NCBI GenBank assembly: GCA_965226025.1
Contig: CBDDCD010000001.1
Location: 1,550,001 to 1,614,000 of the forward strand
Source of the DNA: Moanibacter sp965226025
Lineage (GTDB): Bacteria > Verrucomicrobiota > Verrucomicrobiia > Opitutales > UBA2987
Length of the DNA stretch: 64,000 nucleotides
Reading direction: 5' to 3'
The notes under the pieces were generated by a model. The model was not told where the DNA came from. It searched no databases and was given only the letters and a program-made list of their open reading frames with translations. A program made the position numbers and the translations under genes. Below are positions 53,600 to 62,113 of this stretch, piece by piece; within the stretch, counting starts at the first letter, position 1; each line of letters starts with the position of its first letter.

Positions 53600-54655
53600 T
53601 CAGCGCGCAAACTTACTCCCCTCCACGATCTTCTGCTCGAAATTAAAGACGTTGGGATTTCCCGTATCGACAGAAACTTTGACCCAGTGCACATCGGGGT
53701 TACCGAAGCTCTGGATTCGGGTGAAGTTCTCCAGTCGTCGGAGCTCCCCATCGCTGGTCATGGATCGCAAATGCTTATCGATGAGGAAGAAATGAAAGTC
53801 TCCGTGAGACAGGACGACCGGTTTTCCGAACTCGGCCGTAAGGACAGCCAGCTTCTCTAAGAACTGGTTGAAGCCCGCCCGGCCGTCTTCTTCCGATTTG
53901 AGTTCGAACCGCGGATTGCCATGGATTGTTATGAACACACCCGGGCTATTGATCTCACCCGCGGTCCCGAATATATGCTCCAACCAGTGTAGGGCGGCCA
54001 CTTGACGAGCTTCAAACTCCGCCAAGCGATCGGGACGCGGATTTACCAAGGAATCCTTCGGGTCAATGCCCGCCCATGGAGCCAAGTTGTTTCTGCTCCC
54101 GACGACATGAACCGCAGCAAAGACGACCCCTCCACGCTGCCAGAGGACATTTTCCACGTACTTCCCGAACCTCTGATTGGAAGCTTGTGTCTCAACCGGC
54201 AGAGATTTGCCACCGGTAGTAAAACCGGGTCGCGGGTAAAAGATTTCTCGCAGCTTCTCCAGCCGCTCGACAGGGTTGAATTGCCCAGAGTTGACCCGGT
54301 GGCAGTCGGTCCAATCATTATCGCCGGGTGTGAGAATGAAGGGGCGCTTGAATTTCTGAAATTGCTCGAATCGGGCCACAAAGGTGGCATCGTCACAAGG
54401 CGCCGATCCCCCCTTGATGTCGCCTGCGTGTACCACCCACTTTATCGTTCGATCCGCGTTGACCTCCTCGATCAGTCCGTCGAGCTTCCGAACCTGAATG
54501 TCATCGTAGGGAAAATCACCGATGAAGGCGAATGCGAACCTGCTCCGCCGATGCTTTCCATATTGCTTGTCAGCTCCTTGGACGAGGGCAACGGAACCGA
54601 GCATGTTCAGAATCAAACATGCTACGAACGCGGTGAAAAAGGACCTGCTCAACAT
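53600..54655 (-). CDS. Secreted metallophosphoesterase
   Basis: 351 residues. Signal peptide at 1-27 (FFTAFVACLILNMLGSVALV, QGAD). Calcineurin-like metal motifs: AFIGDFPYDD near residue 44 (D-x-H position is GD), VVHAGDIKGG near 75, LTPGDNDWTDC near 108 (GDND in place of GNH), ITIHGNPR near 246 and VVLSHGDFHFF near 285. It resembles the secreted phosphatases of this superfamily; two dimetal ligands differ from the canonical set. Acts outside the cytoplasmic membrane on phosphate esters. ATG 54655. Stands alone. Confidence 0.82.
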   Translation of the reverse strand: MLSRSFFTAFVACLILNMLGSVALVQGADKQYGKHRRSRFAFAFIGDFPYDDIQVRKLDGLIEEVNADRTIKWVVHAGDIKGGSAPCDDATFVARFEQFQKFKRPFILTPGDNDWTDCHRVNSGQFNPVERLEKLREIFYPRPGFTTGGKSLPVETQASNQRFGKYVENVLWQRGGVVFAAVHVVGSRNNLAPWAGIDPKDSLVNPRPDRLAEFEARQVAALHWLEHIFGTAGEINSPGVFITIHGNPRFELKSEEDGRAGFNQFLEKLAVLTAEFGKPVVLSHGDFHFFLIDKHLRSMTSDGELRRLENFTRIQSFGNPDVHWVKVSVDTGNPNVFNFEQKIVEGSKFAR

Positions 54656-54704
54656 ACTCTCCTCATTTTTGGACGCATCAATTTTGCAACGGATGAATGC
54701 ACGG

Positions 54705-54773
54705 CAACGGATTAAGCGAGCGACGAATGAGACCTTCGGTTCCCCATCCGTTGCAGTCCTGTGATCCGCTGCA
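54705..54773. repeat. Nested inverted repeat CAACGGATT family, copy B
   Basis: GCAACGGATTAAGCGAGCGA, AGACCTTCGGTT, CATCCGTTGCAG, GATCCGCTGC. Outer and inner arms pair with a few mismatches. Confidence 0.75.
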
Positions 54774-54790
54774 AACTCTCTACTGTTTCT

Positions 54791-55681
54791 TTAAAAGGTG
54801 AAAACGGGCTTACTCAAAAGGAGCACTAACGACAGCTTGGCCGAGATCAAAGCCGCTTTCGTCTGCAGAGCAACCTGTTTATGAATCGGAATCCACTCAC
54901 AATCGGCCATCATCTCCATTTCGCCTGACTCAATGATTGCGCGGAGTTCCTCTGCGATGGAATCCTCGTTTAGAATTCGTGCCGCTCGCCATACCATCCC
55001 CGTTGTGCGATGAAACAAGTGGCTATTTGCCGCAAGACCTTGCCACTTTTCCGTAACGGTCGCCTTTCTGTCCCAATCGCTGCGAAGGTCAATCTCATTC
55101 AGTTGACGTTCGTAATAATCGATTGAAGGCATATATCTGCGTTCATCGACGGCCCGAATTAATCGCTGAACGGTAGCGTTTCCATTTGCATCTTGATGAC
55201 CCGAAAGGAAGGGGAGAATCCTTAGAATGGTTTCCAATCCCGATCTACACTCCTCAAAACTATAGAGCCGCACCTCCTTATAGGTCATATCGGATTCCGA
55301 GGAATCAAATTGCCGACTGCTATTCCAATACGGAAACTCGAAGGTGAAATAGTGTGAACCCGGTCGTATTCGGCATTGATAGTCGAATGTCGGCGCACCA
55401 TAAAGTATCTTCGAACGCGCAGGATCAAAATCGCGATTAGGAGCTTCGTTACAATCATAGCGCATCGACTCAGTTTCAGCGAGCTGCAAGCCCCGGTAGT
55501 TCAGCCCGAGTTCCGTAACAGCCCGGCCGAGTGTTGAGTCCAATTCATGGTGAATGATACTCGTCGCTACGATTCTCTTCCGCAATCGTGTGAAAGGTCG
55601 CCCTTGTGTCGCTGAAAGATCGAAAAGGGAGACTTTCCGGTGCACTAACCGCCACAGAATCGACCCAATCCAGGAATTCAT
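54791..55681 (-). CDS. Uncharacterised protein, about 296 aa
   Basis: From ATG 55681 (MNSWIGSILWRLVHRKVSLF). Mixed alpha/beta composition, no membrane segment except a hydrophobic C-terminal stretch AALISAKLSLVLLLSKPVF that is partly read from an AAAACGGGCTTAC repeat of the TAGCCCGC family. Other visible parts: LYGAPTFDYQCRIRPGSHYF and EMMADCEWIPIHKQ. I do not recognise a family. The altered tail may mean that the natural end was replaced when the repeat arrived. Confidence 0.6.
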   Translation of the reverse strand: MNSWIGSILWRLVHRKVSLFDLSATQGRPFTRLRKRIVATSIIHHELDSTLGRAVTELGLNYRGLQLAETESMRYDCNEAPNRDFDPARSKILYGAPTFDYQCRIRPGSHYFTFEFPYWNSSRQFDSSESDMTYKEVRLYSFEECRSGLETILRILPFLSGHQDANGNATVQRLIRAVDERRYMPSIDYYERQLNEIDLRSDWDRKATVTEKWQGLAANSHLFHRTTGMVWRAARILNEDSIAEELRAIIESGEMEMMADCEWIPIHKQVALQTKAALISAKLSLVLLLSKPVFTF

Positions 55682-55841
55682 CCGATAGGCTTTCCATCTT
55701 CTCACCTTGTGTTTGCGAGCTTTGCCTACTCCATGCTCAAGTTCAATCCTTCGAGCCCTAGGAAGCAATCATAGACCTGAAACTTCAATGCTGGTGCGGT
55801 TTTCGGGCACGAATTTCACCGATTACGGCACTGTGGATTAC

Positions 55842-55880
55842 CCTCAGGTGGCAGAGCAGTACCGCACCCAAAGGGTGATC
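55842..55880 (+). repeat. CTCAGGTGGCAGAGCA repeat
   Basis: CCTCAGGTGGCAGAGCAGTA, CCGCACCCAAAGGGTGATC. Matches the left half of 57704-57818. Confidence 0.65.
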
Positions 55881-56002
55881 GATGTAGGAAGCTTGGGGAG
55901 AGATTCTGCAATGCTGATGCACTTCGTTCCGCTGAGATGCATCAAGATCTCCGACGAGTTTCCAGGCGTTCTGGAGAGGACGGAATCAACGGCACTATCG
56001 TC

Positions 56003-56065
56003 GAAATGCTCACGCATTCCGCTACCTATCGTGACTCAGACCGTAGCGGAATGGGTGAGCATTTC
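56003..56065. repeat. Inverted pair of GTAG-headed REPs (BIME)
   Basis: Minus copy at 56003-56025 (GTAGCGGAATGC, GTGA, GCATTTC) faces a plus copy at 56043-56065 (GTAGCGGAATG, GGTGA, GCATTTC), 17 bp apart; together a 63-bp hairpin. Confidence 0.88.
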
Positions 56066-56166
56066 GTCTTCATCCAAGCGCGAATAAAACCGCAGACTTA
56101 AACGCGGTCAGCGGCCGCGTCTACGATATTGAATTTTCCGCTATTATCGGCATCCATTGGTTTGCT

Positions 56167-56628
56167 TCATTCACCTGTCGAATTCTTCGGCGTCAACCAG
56201 CAACCCACCATGATCATCGTCTCGCTCGTGTAGAAACCGTTCTTTTCATAGAAATTCTCCGCCCTACCACCACGCTCGGTCAGAAGGTAGAGCTTCCTGG
56301 CTCCAATCCGAAGCAGGTGTGCCTTCAGCTCTTCGAGTATGGCCGTCCCGATCCCTTTTCTTTGCACATCGGGGAGTACACACATCTCCTTCAGGTAAAA
56401 ATCCCCTCCTCCATCGAACGATTCCGCATACCCTAAGGCGAATCCGATTATCCGACCGTCGGATATCGCTTTTAGCCCTTCAAATCCTGGGGTCCCGACG
56501 ATCTCGGTCAGGCGAGCCAGCGCCGTCGACACGGTCCAGTTTTCGTCCCACGGAGGCCTGTTGAAGACCTTGACGAAAAGGTCGGAGCACTCCGAGAGAT
56601 CATCGCGGATGATTGGAGCGGACTGCAT
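56167..56628 (-). CDS. GNAT-family N-acetyltransferase
   Basis: 153 residues. Acetyl-CoA loop VLPDVQRKGIGTAILEELKA near residue 88 (QRKGIG), strand 4 FYLKEMCV before it, and YLLTERGGRAENFYEKNGF after it. Single-domain enzyme of unknown acceptor. ATG 56628 is 48 bp downstream of the nucleotidyltransferase stop, so they are probably one unit. Confidence 0.88.
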   Translation of the reverse strand: MQSAPIIRDDLSECSDLFVKVFNRPPWDENWTVSTALARLTEIVGTPGFEGLKAISDGRIIGFALGYAESFDGGGDFYLKEMCVLPDVQRKGIGTAILEELKAHLLRIGARKLYLLTERGGRAENFYEKNGFYTSETMIMVGCWLTPKNSTGE

Positions 56629-56676
56629 CTTTTCCCGTCAAGCTCGAAGGGTCTTGGATAACAATGTCAGCCGAAT

Positions 56677-57621
56677 CTATCCTGGACCGTCCCTATCGAA
56701 ATCATTCCTCAGAACCGTGCGTGGAGCGACCTCCCACTTCGTTCTTCGGAAAAGGAAAACGGATCGATACCACGCCAACTTCATTTCGGGCATCATTTCC
56801 TCGACGAGGTCATACGTTTCCAGAACGAGGGCGGAGATCTCAGAAACAGCAGACTCGGGATCAATTCGAAAGACATTTCTCAATCTATCGATAAAGCGCT
56901 TCGGCTGAACCTCGAATTCTTCTACGTCACAAAAGCTCCACTTGAGTCCATAGAAATACTTCCGGTTCAGCGCCAATATGATCCTCAAGAGTTTTGTACC
57001 CACCTCCACCAATGCCTGATGCAAGAGAAGCAGGTTTTCGTTCCGCTCAATCCAGCTTCGCCAAACACGGAAATTCTCGATCTGAGCGTTTTTCTTTACG
57101 ACGGCCTCTGCCAAACCTTCCGGATAAACTCTCATCTTCTCCTGCCAGGTTCGCATCTGCTCCTCGCCGTGAAATGGGATCCCAGTTTGCACTCCGGAAA
57201 GTAAGTTCTGTTTCAAATCGTCCGGATCGAATTTGCTGACCACCTCGTCCAAGACGCGCTCGAAAATCTCAACTCGATAATGGCAGATTTCAACCGACAC
57301 CCCGGAGGCCCTTCGCCCAGAGACATCGGTTCCAATATAGAAGGCATCATACCAATACTCCTCCGCCGGATCAAAATCGGACACATAAATGAACTGAGGA
57401 TCCGCTTCACGAATGTTGGCGATCGCTCTCCTTCGTTCCTCGACGGTCGGGTCGGCGTCCCAAAACATCCCTAACTCGATATCAGAGTACCCATCAGCAT
57501 GGCCGCGAGCGGTCGATCCTCCTACGAAAATCACCCGCGCCTCGGTTTGCCCAATGTAGCTTTCGGCAACGGACACAGCGATCCCCATTCTCCATCGACT
57601 GTTATCGGCTGTCGTCTTCAT
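56677..57621 (-). CDS. Nucleotidyltransferase-fold protein
   Basis: 314 residues. The polymerase-beta-type signature FVGGSTARGHADGYSDIELG at residues 32-51 gives GGSxxRG and the DxE pair (SDIE); the third acid may be in SVEICHYRVEIFE near 128. The remaining 170 residues are helical (NFRVWRSWIERNENLLLLHQ), as in aminoglycoside or DUF4037-type nucleotidyltransferases. It would transfer a nucleotide to a small molecule or protein; the target is unknown. ATG 57621; GNAT gene downstream. Confidence 0.83.
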   Translation of the reverse strand: MKTTADNSRWRMGIAVSVAESYIGQTEARVIFVGGSTARGHADGYSDIELGMFWDADPTVEERRRAIANIREADPQFIYVSDFDPAEEYWYDAFYIGTDVSGRRASGVSVEICHYRVEIFERVLDEVVSKFDPDDLKQNLLSGVQTGIPFHGEEQMRTWQEKMRVYPEGLAEAVVKKNAQIENFRVWRSWIERNENLLLLHQALVEVGTKLLRIILALNRKYFYGLKWSFCDVEEFEVQPKRFIDRLRNVFRIDPESAVSEISALVLETYDLVEEMMPEMKLAWYRSVFLFRRTKWEVAPRTVLRNDFDRDGPG

Positions 57622-57703
57622 CTGTTAGGGCAGAAAGGGGTGAAATCTTGGTCTTTGTCTTGATCGTAGTATGGAACTCTCCGATTACGACGCCGAGTTC
57701 ACC

Positions 57704-57818
57704 CCTCAGGTGGCAGAGCAATCCCACACCCAAAGGGTCTGCGGTACGGAAAGGTCGAGGGAAAACCTGGATGATCTGATCGTGCCGTCAGGCTGAGAGA
57801 TTGCTCTGCCACTTGAGG
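57704..57818. repeat. CTCAGGTGGCAGAGCAAT inverted pair
   Basis: CCTCAGGTGGCAGAGCAAT at 57704-57722 and its complement with one mismatch at 57800-57818. CACCCAAAGGGTC follows the left arm, as at 55842. Confidence 0.8.
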
Positions 57819-57933
57819 GAATCTGCTCTTTCCCTCACCAGTAGGATCGCTATTCTATCAGCCAGTATACCTCTCCCATTCGTTGCCAGCGCTCTTCATT
57901 GCGCGCATGAGGACCAGATTCAATCATGCTTGC

Positions 57934-58551
57934 TCATCGTGCAATTCTGACCGCGATTAGCTGATCCTTGTGCATCGGCAGAGTTGTGACGATAAAACAA
58001 GGGTCCTCCTCGAGCAGTTCCACGAATCCCCTGGCGGCGTCTCCTTCCCAATAGCCTTCGGGACCACCGTCGACGAAGATCATGCAACCGTCGGCAGTTT
58101 TGTCGCGGAGGACCTCGAAGGCGGGCGTGAATGCAGGAACGCCGTAGTCCACGAAGATGAAATCAATCGCATTGGGCAATGAACCGACGAATTCGACGCC
58201 GTCGAAAGTGGCCAGGGTAACTCGATGCAGGAGTCCGGCGTCTCGCAAGTTCGATTTGGCGAAGGCGGTTTTCTCCGGCATCACGTCCACTGTATGTACA
58301 TGGCCGCCGGTCTTTTCCGCCGCCGCCGCCGCCAGGTAAATCGTTGAGTATCCGTGCGACGTGCCGAACTCAACGATATTCCGGGCGTTCTTCTGGATGA
58401 TGAGCAGGTACAACAACTGCGCGACCGATGGGGCAACCGCCTTTAGGCTCATGGGTTCACGGATTCCTGGACTCCTCTCTCGGTTGTCCCTTTCGTGGAG
58501 TTCTGCGAGTACCCGGTTTTGAACTTCGGTGAATATGTCGGAAAACTTCAC
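57934..58551 (-). CDS. O-methyltransferase-type class I methyltransferase
   Basis: 205 residues from GTG 58551. Motif I NIVEFGTSHGYSTIYLAAAA near residue 58 (VExGTxxGxST, the catechol-type O-methyltransferase signature), GGHVHTVDVMPEKTAFAKSN near 82, and motif IV IDFIFVDYGVPAFTPAFEVL near 127. These enzymes are compact cytoplasmic methyltransferases for hydroxyl groups of small molecules. Stands alone between repeat regions. Confidence 0.85.
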   Translation of the reverse strand: MKFSDIFTEVQNRVLAELHERDNRERSPGIREPMSLKAVAPSVAQLLYLLIIQKNARNIVEFGTSHGYSTIYLAAAAAEKTGGHVHTVDVMPEKTAFAKSNLRDAGLLHRVTLATFDGVEFVGSLPNAIDFIFVDYGVPAFTPAFEVLRDKTADGCMIFVDGGPEGYWEGDAARGFVELLEEDPCFIVTTLPMHKDQLIAVRIAR

Positions 58552-58640
58552 AATCCTTTGTCTTCTCGAATTCCCGGTTTGCTAGGACTGCGATTTATTT
58601 CCCTCTTATTACCTCCCAGAGAGCGAGGAGAAAAGGTAGG

Positions 58641-58716
58641 CTGTGCCCTCCGGTCGCGGCATTAGTTCCCGTTACAGATTCGCTCTCGTTCCGCGTCTGG
58701 AGGACACGGACCACCT
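58641..58716 (-). repeat. GGTCCG-type repeat, copy C
   Basis: Minus strand GGTGGTCCGTGTCCTCCAGA, CGCGGAACGAGAGCG; the plus end carries TGTGCCCTCCGG and CGCGG. Confidence 0.55.
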
Positions 58717-58743
58717 CCAGGCAGTTTCAACTTCTGTAAACAT

Positions 58744-59682
58744 TCAGCCACTGCCTTTGCAGAACTTCCGATGACCGACCTCTCGGCTGAGCAACTTCAT
58801 TCCGACCCCTTGGTAGAGACTGTTCGCGGCAATCCCACGGCCGGTCCTGACGATGACCTGCTGAATCCCCTTCTCTCTCAGAGCACGGAAGGCTGCGTAG
58901 AGCATTGCTTTGCCCAGCCCAAGACGCCGGTGTTGCGGAACCGTGAAGACGTCCTCCAGTTCGGCAGCCTTTTCTTCTCGATCGCACAAGCACAAACAAC
59001 CGGCCACTACTTTGTCTTCCTCGTGCCAGACAACAAGATCGATTCCTTCCTTATAGTATTCGCCTTCCCGGCACCGCTTCCAGTTCTCCTCCGTCATCAC
59101 CGGGTTGCCGTCAAACCCCGCCTGTTGGGCTCTGACCCGTTCCGGAATCCACCCCTCATCGTTAATGACTCGGACCGAATACTGTTCAGGTAGCGAAACA
59201 TTTGGTATTTCGGCGCTCGTCAGCTCTCGGATGTAACAGGGATTGCCGCCTTGGCTGTGGATTTCGTAGCCACTGGACCGAATAAGTGACTTCAACCAAT
59301 CATCCGAATCATGGACACCGGTAGAAACGGCAATCTCCCCAGATTTCTTCCCGTCAGAGAATCCACCGACAACGTGCTCTTCAAGTATCCCTAAGAACGG
59401 TTTGATCTCGGTGTCTGATCTCCATTCAGGGTGTACCACGAGCCGGATGTAAGCTGACTCAGGATAGTAGGTGATGGCATAAGCAGCCAGATCCACGACG
59501 GGATCCTCCAGTAGGAAAATGTTCGCTTCAGGATCCGGATATCCTCCCCAAAGGTAAACATGCTCGACCCGACCGGAAACCCAGTGTCCACGCGGCCCAT
59601 CAAGCCGGGTGAGCGTTCGATGCAGCTCCTTCATCCGGCCCAGATCGGAGCTGCCGGCGAAGTTACGAACTTTGAGTGTCAT
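58744..59682 (-). CDS. Two-domain GNAT acetyltransferase
   Basis: 312 residues from ATG 59682 with GAGGAATTAC upstream. The N-terminal half (MTLKVRNFAGSSDLGRMKEL; AYIRLVVHPEWRSD) is a degenerate GNAT domain. The C-terminal half has AAELEDVFTVPQHRRLGLGK with the acetyl-CoA loop QHRRLGLGKA near 255, then NSLYQGVGMKLLSREVGHRK. Tandem GNATs of this kind (mycothiol-synthase-like architecture) usually keep one active domain. It is related to the interrupted gene at 60806-61729. Confidence 0.85.
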   Translation of the reverse strand: MTLKVRNFAGSSDLGRMKELHRTLTRLDGPRGHWVSGRVEHVYLWGGYPDPEANIFLLEDPVVDLAAYAITYYPESAYIRLVVHPEWRSDTEIKPFLGILEEHVVGGFSDGKKSGEIAVSTGVHDSDDWLKSLIRSSGYEIHSQGGNPCYIRELTSAEIPNVSLPEQYSVRVINDEGWIPERVRAQQAGFDGNPVMTEENWKRCREGEYYKEGIDLVVWHEEDKVVAGCLCLCDREEKAAELEDVFTVPQHRRLGLGKAMLYAAFRALREKGIQQVIVRTGRGIAANSLYQGVGMKLLSREVGHRKFCKGSG

Positions 59683-59712
59683 TGTAATTCCTCAGCCGGG
59701 GCGCTTGCTCTC

Positions 59713-60549
59713 TCACAGTTTCTGGACAACATAGATCAAGTTCGCACCACAATCCAGAGTGCCCGGAAGTTTGGACCACTCCAATTCCTTCTGAACTATC
59801 AAGGGCCATAGTTCGTCGTCTTTTCGTGCCTCCTCAAGAGCCTCGTCTTCGGCAAGAGCAAAGAGTCCAGCCGACCGCTTTTCCAGAATCCGTACATTCT
59901 GATCCACAAACAGTTCATCCAGGTCGGATTCCTTCATCATGTGCACGAAGTGGCGATTCTCTACTGGGTAATGGATTGGGTCCTGAATGCCGGTGTCAAG
60001 CAGCCATCGCATCGCTTCGATCCCAAATTTCCCCTTTTCAGATACGATTCCTGGCATGCACCTGAGCATCACACCGACAACCGAATTCACTCCAAGTATC
60101 AGGATACCGGAGCGTTTGGTGACCCTAAGCATTTCCTGGATCGCGCTCTTTTCGCGATCCATCGCATAGTTCAAAACTCCCCCGACGCAGACAACGGCAT
60201 CAAACCGATCAGCAGACAGCGCTTGGAGATCCGTTACGTCCAAGATCATGAAATCGCGAATCCGCTCTACCAGGCCAAGTTCAGCCATCTTCTCGCGATT
60301 TATGACGAGCTGCTTCGGAGATAGGTCGGATGTGACCATAGATTTGCACATACTGACCAATTCTTTGGTGAGAAAACCACACCCGGCGCCGACTTCGAGG
60401 ACATCGTGGTTCTGTTTAAGCTGAGAACGGAACACGTCCATGTGAACGTGATATAGCAATTCGCCGAGCGGAGTACTCGAAAGCCTCTCCCACTCCTTTT
60501 CCCCTAGGGCTTCGTAGAAACGAAGGGGAACCTCAGGATCGTACTTCAT
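59713..60549 (-). CDS. Class I SAM-dependent methyltransferase
   Basis: 278 residues. Motif I VLEVGAGCGFLTKELVSMCK near residue 50, MVTSDLSPKQLVINREKMAE near 71, motif IV FDAVVCVGGVLNYAMDREKS near 115, and VTKRSGILILGVNSVVGVML. The stop is 30 bp upstream of the double-GNAT start, in the same direction, so the two may be co-transcribed. ATG 60549. The leader holds a GTTAGGC motif (60597-60627) and a nested inverted repeat. Confidence 0.88.
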   Translation of the reverse strand: MKYDPEVPLRFYEALGEKEWERLSSTPLGELLYHVHMDVFRSQLKQNHDVLEVGAGCGFLTKELVSMCKSMVTSDLSPKQLVINREKMAELGLVERIRDFMILDVTDLQALSADRFDAVVCVGGVLNYAMDREKSAIQEMLRVTKRSGILILGVNSVVGVMLRCMPGIVSEKGKFGIEAMRWLLDTGIQDPIHYPVENRHFVHMMKESDLDELFVDQNVRILEKRSAGLFALAEDEALEEARKDDELWPLIVQKELEWSKLPGTLDCGANLIYVVQKL

Positions 60550-60596
60550 TAAATCGGACTCAGGTTTTCAGTTTCGTATCGATATCATTTCCCAAG

Positions 60597-60627
60597 CGCC
60601 TAACGAATCAACTTATTGCTGGACGGT
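60597..60627 (-). repeat. GTTAGGC motif, copy 2
   Basis: Minus strand GTCCAGCAAT, AAGTTGATTCGTTAGGCG. See copy 1 at 1678-1711. Confidence 0.4.
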
Positions 60628-60656
60628 AAAAAGCTGAGCAAAAAAAACCAGAGATT

Positions 60657-60723
60657 GGCAACGGGTTGCGCGAGCAACGGATAAGACCTTCGGTGCCCGA
60701 TCCGTTGTTCACTCAATCCGTTG
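60657..60723. repeat. Nested inverted repeat CAACGGATT family, copy C
   Basis: GGCAACGGGTTGCGCGAGCA, ACGGATAAGACCTTCGG, GATCCGTTG, CAATCCGTTGT. Confidence 0.8.
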
Positions 60724-60805
60724 TAAACGCTTCTTCTTCACGGCGCGTTCGAGAGATTGGCAACTGATTGACGCGCGAGACGATTATCGAGATTCAGCCC
60801 GATCT

Positions 60806-61729
60806 TCACCCAGTCGGTTTCACGTAGCTAAACAGCTTTTCAACAACCGCGAACCCGTTCGATTCATAGAGTTTTATGGCGGGGATTTTATCGGCTTCGG
60901 TCCGGACGACGGCGCTTTCCATTCCTTTCTCTTTCATTCGTCGCAAACCTTATTGGATGACGGCGGTTGCGAGTCCTTTTCTGCGATGTCCCGATCTGGT
61001 TCCAAGCGGATCAAATTCTCCGATCTTGGTGACATGGTCGATCTGGCAGACCGCATAGGAACCAACCATGCCGTCCGCATTGATGGCGATGAGGTCGAAA
61101 TCCTCGTTGAATTTCCGGTATTGGATCATCCGTTCGATGTTGCGAATGCTCCACGTATCCGCTTCGGGAATTCCCGTATAGGAATCTCGCTGTGCCGCCG
61201 CCCTTTGCTCAGTTTCAGCTCCACCTAAAAATTCCCTTACGACGAAATCGCCGCATCGGGCAATTTGAGGAATGTCGGAATCAAGTGGTTGCCGAAAGTA
61301 GGGCGCTTCGTATTTCCCTTGCTTGTATCCCCTAGCTTCGAGGATTGAGATGAGCAGTGCATCGCTTTCAAGTACGCTCGTCTGATAGTGAAACCGCTTA
61401 TCTCCGGCATGATTCTGTGAATCGAGGAATTCCTCTGCCTCATCAATCATACCGACGAGATGCTCTTCGTCGCGGTATTCAGGATGCGCCTGAATTTTCC
61501 AGTTGCGCTCTTTCGGATTCAATTCTGCGTAAGCATGTAATTCACCGCTCTCGCTTTCCCATAGATGGTGGTTGGATTCTAAACCCTCGAAAAGATCGAG
61601 GTAGAGGACCATCTTGGAACCATTCGTCCAGTAATCCGGAAGCGGATTCCATTTCCTTCTGCTCCGAAGGAATTCCATAATCTTCGGAAGGTCGGTACTA
61701 CGATCTAAGTCTCTCGTTTGTAATGTCAT
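60806..61729 (-). pseudogene. Two-domain GNAT acetyltransferase with in-frame TAA
   Basis: ATG 61729 opens MTLQTRDLDRSTDLPKIMEF, parallel to the paralogue at 58744. The acetyl-CoA loop SGHRRKGLATAVIQ is reached, then TAA at 60950-60952, and the same frame continues as GLRRMKEKGMESAVVRTEAD, KIPAIKLYESNGFAVVEKLF to a TGA at 60806. The codons after the stop are exactly the missing helix and last strand of the fold. A single nonsense change therefore truncates the protein; 308 codons in all. Confidence 0.85.
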
Positions 61730-62113
61730 CTATTCGATTCTCTGCAAAAGGATTTCTTTCTCGTCAGCTGCAATATCCGCTTTGTTAACCAGAACGCGGA
61801 TCAAGTCGGGATCCCGCGCGCGTCATTGTTCGACTACCGTCGTTAGAGCAACGCTCCTCTGAACGGCATCCCCGATCGTTTCGCCCCAGAGAACTGCCGC
61901 CTCCGGATCCGACTCAGCAAAGGAACCAACGAGATGCTCTACCGCACCGTCCCGAGCTTTACCCGCAGGGAGCGAAATCTCCAACGAATTCATCGGCATA
62001 CGCGGATCGACTCCGGTCTCCACTCCCGAATCGCGAGGAAAAAGGACAATCAATCCCATGCCGACCAGGGTTCCAAGAAAGAATAAAGACACACTTTCTG
62101 TCAATCGATTCAA
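61730..62113 (-). pseudogene. Membrane-anchored S/W-DP-AA repeat protein with in-frame TGA
   Basis: N-terminal anchor SVSLFFLGTLVGMGLIVLF at residues 7-25, then a repeat of the type AVEHLVGSFAESDPEAAVLW and ALTTVVEQ known from uncharacterised Verrucomicrobiota proteins. A TGA at 61823-61825 stands where relatives have Trp (VVEQ-W). The frame goes on as RARDPDLIRVLVNKADIAAD, EKEILLQRIE to TAG at 61730, which touches the next ATG. Its ATG overlaps the upstream membrane-protein stop (ATGA), so it is in an operon. Confidence 0.65.

Larger units (their letters stand above)
55682..56166. other. Intergenic with several REPs
   Basis: A CTCAGGTGGCAGAGCA-type repeat at 55842-55880 and an inverted pair of GTAG-headed REPs at 56003-56065. 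No gene seen. Confidence 0.55.

Noticed and set aside
1678..60805. Chromosomal integron cassette array
   Set aside because: Layout and gene types are suggestive and two GTTAGGC motifs exist, but no complete attC (paired RYYYAAC / GTTRRRY with L boxes) and no integron integrase were found in the window.
51396..61825. Alternative genetic code (stop reassigned)
   Set aside because: Both TAA and TGA are affected, while the great majority of genes end normally at TAA, TAG and TGA; mutation or error is simpler.
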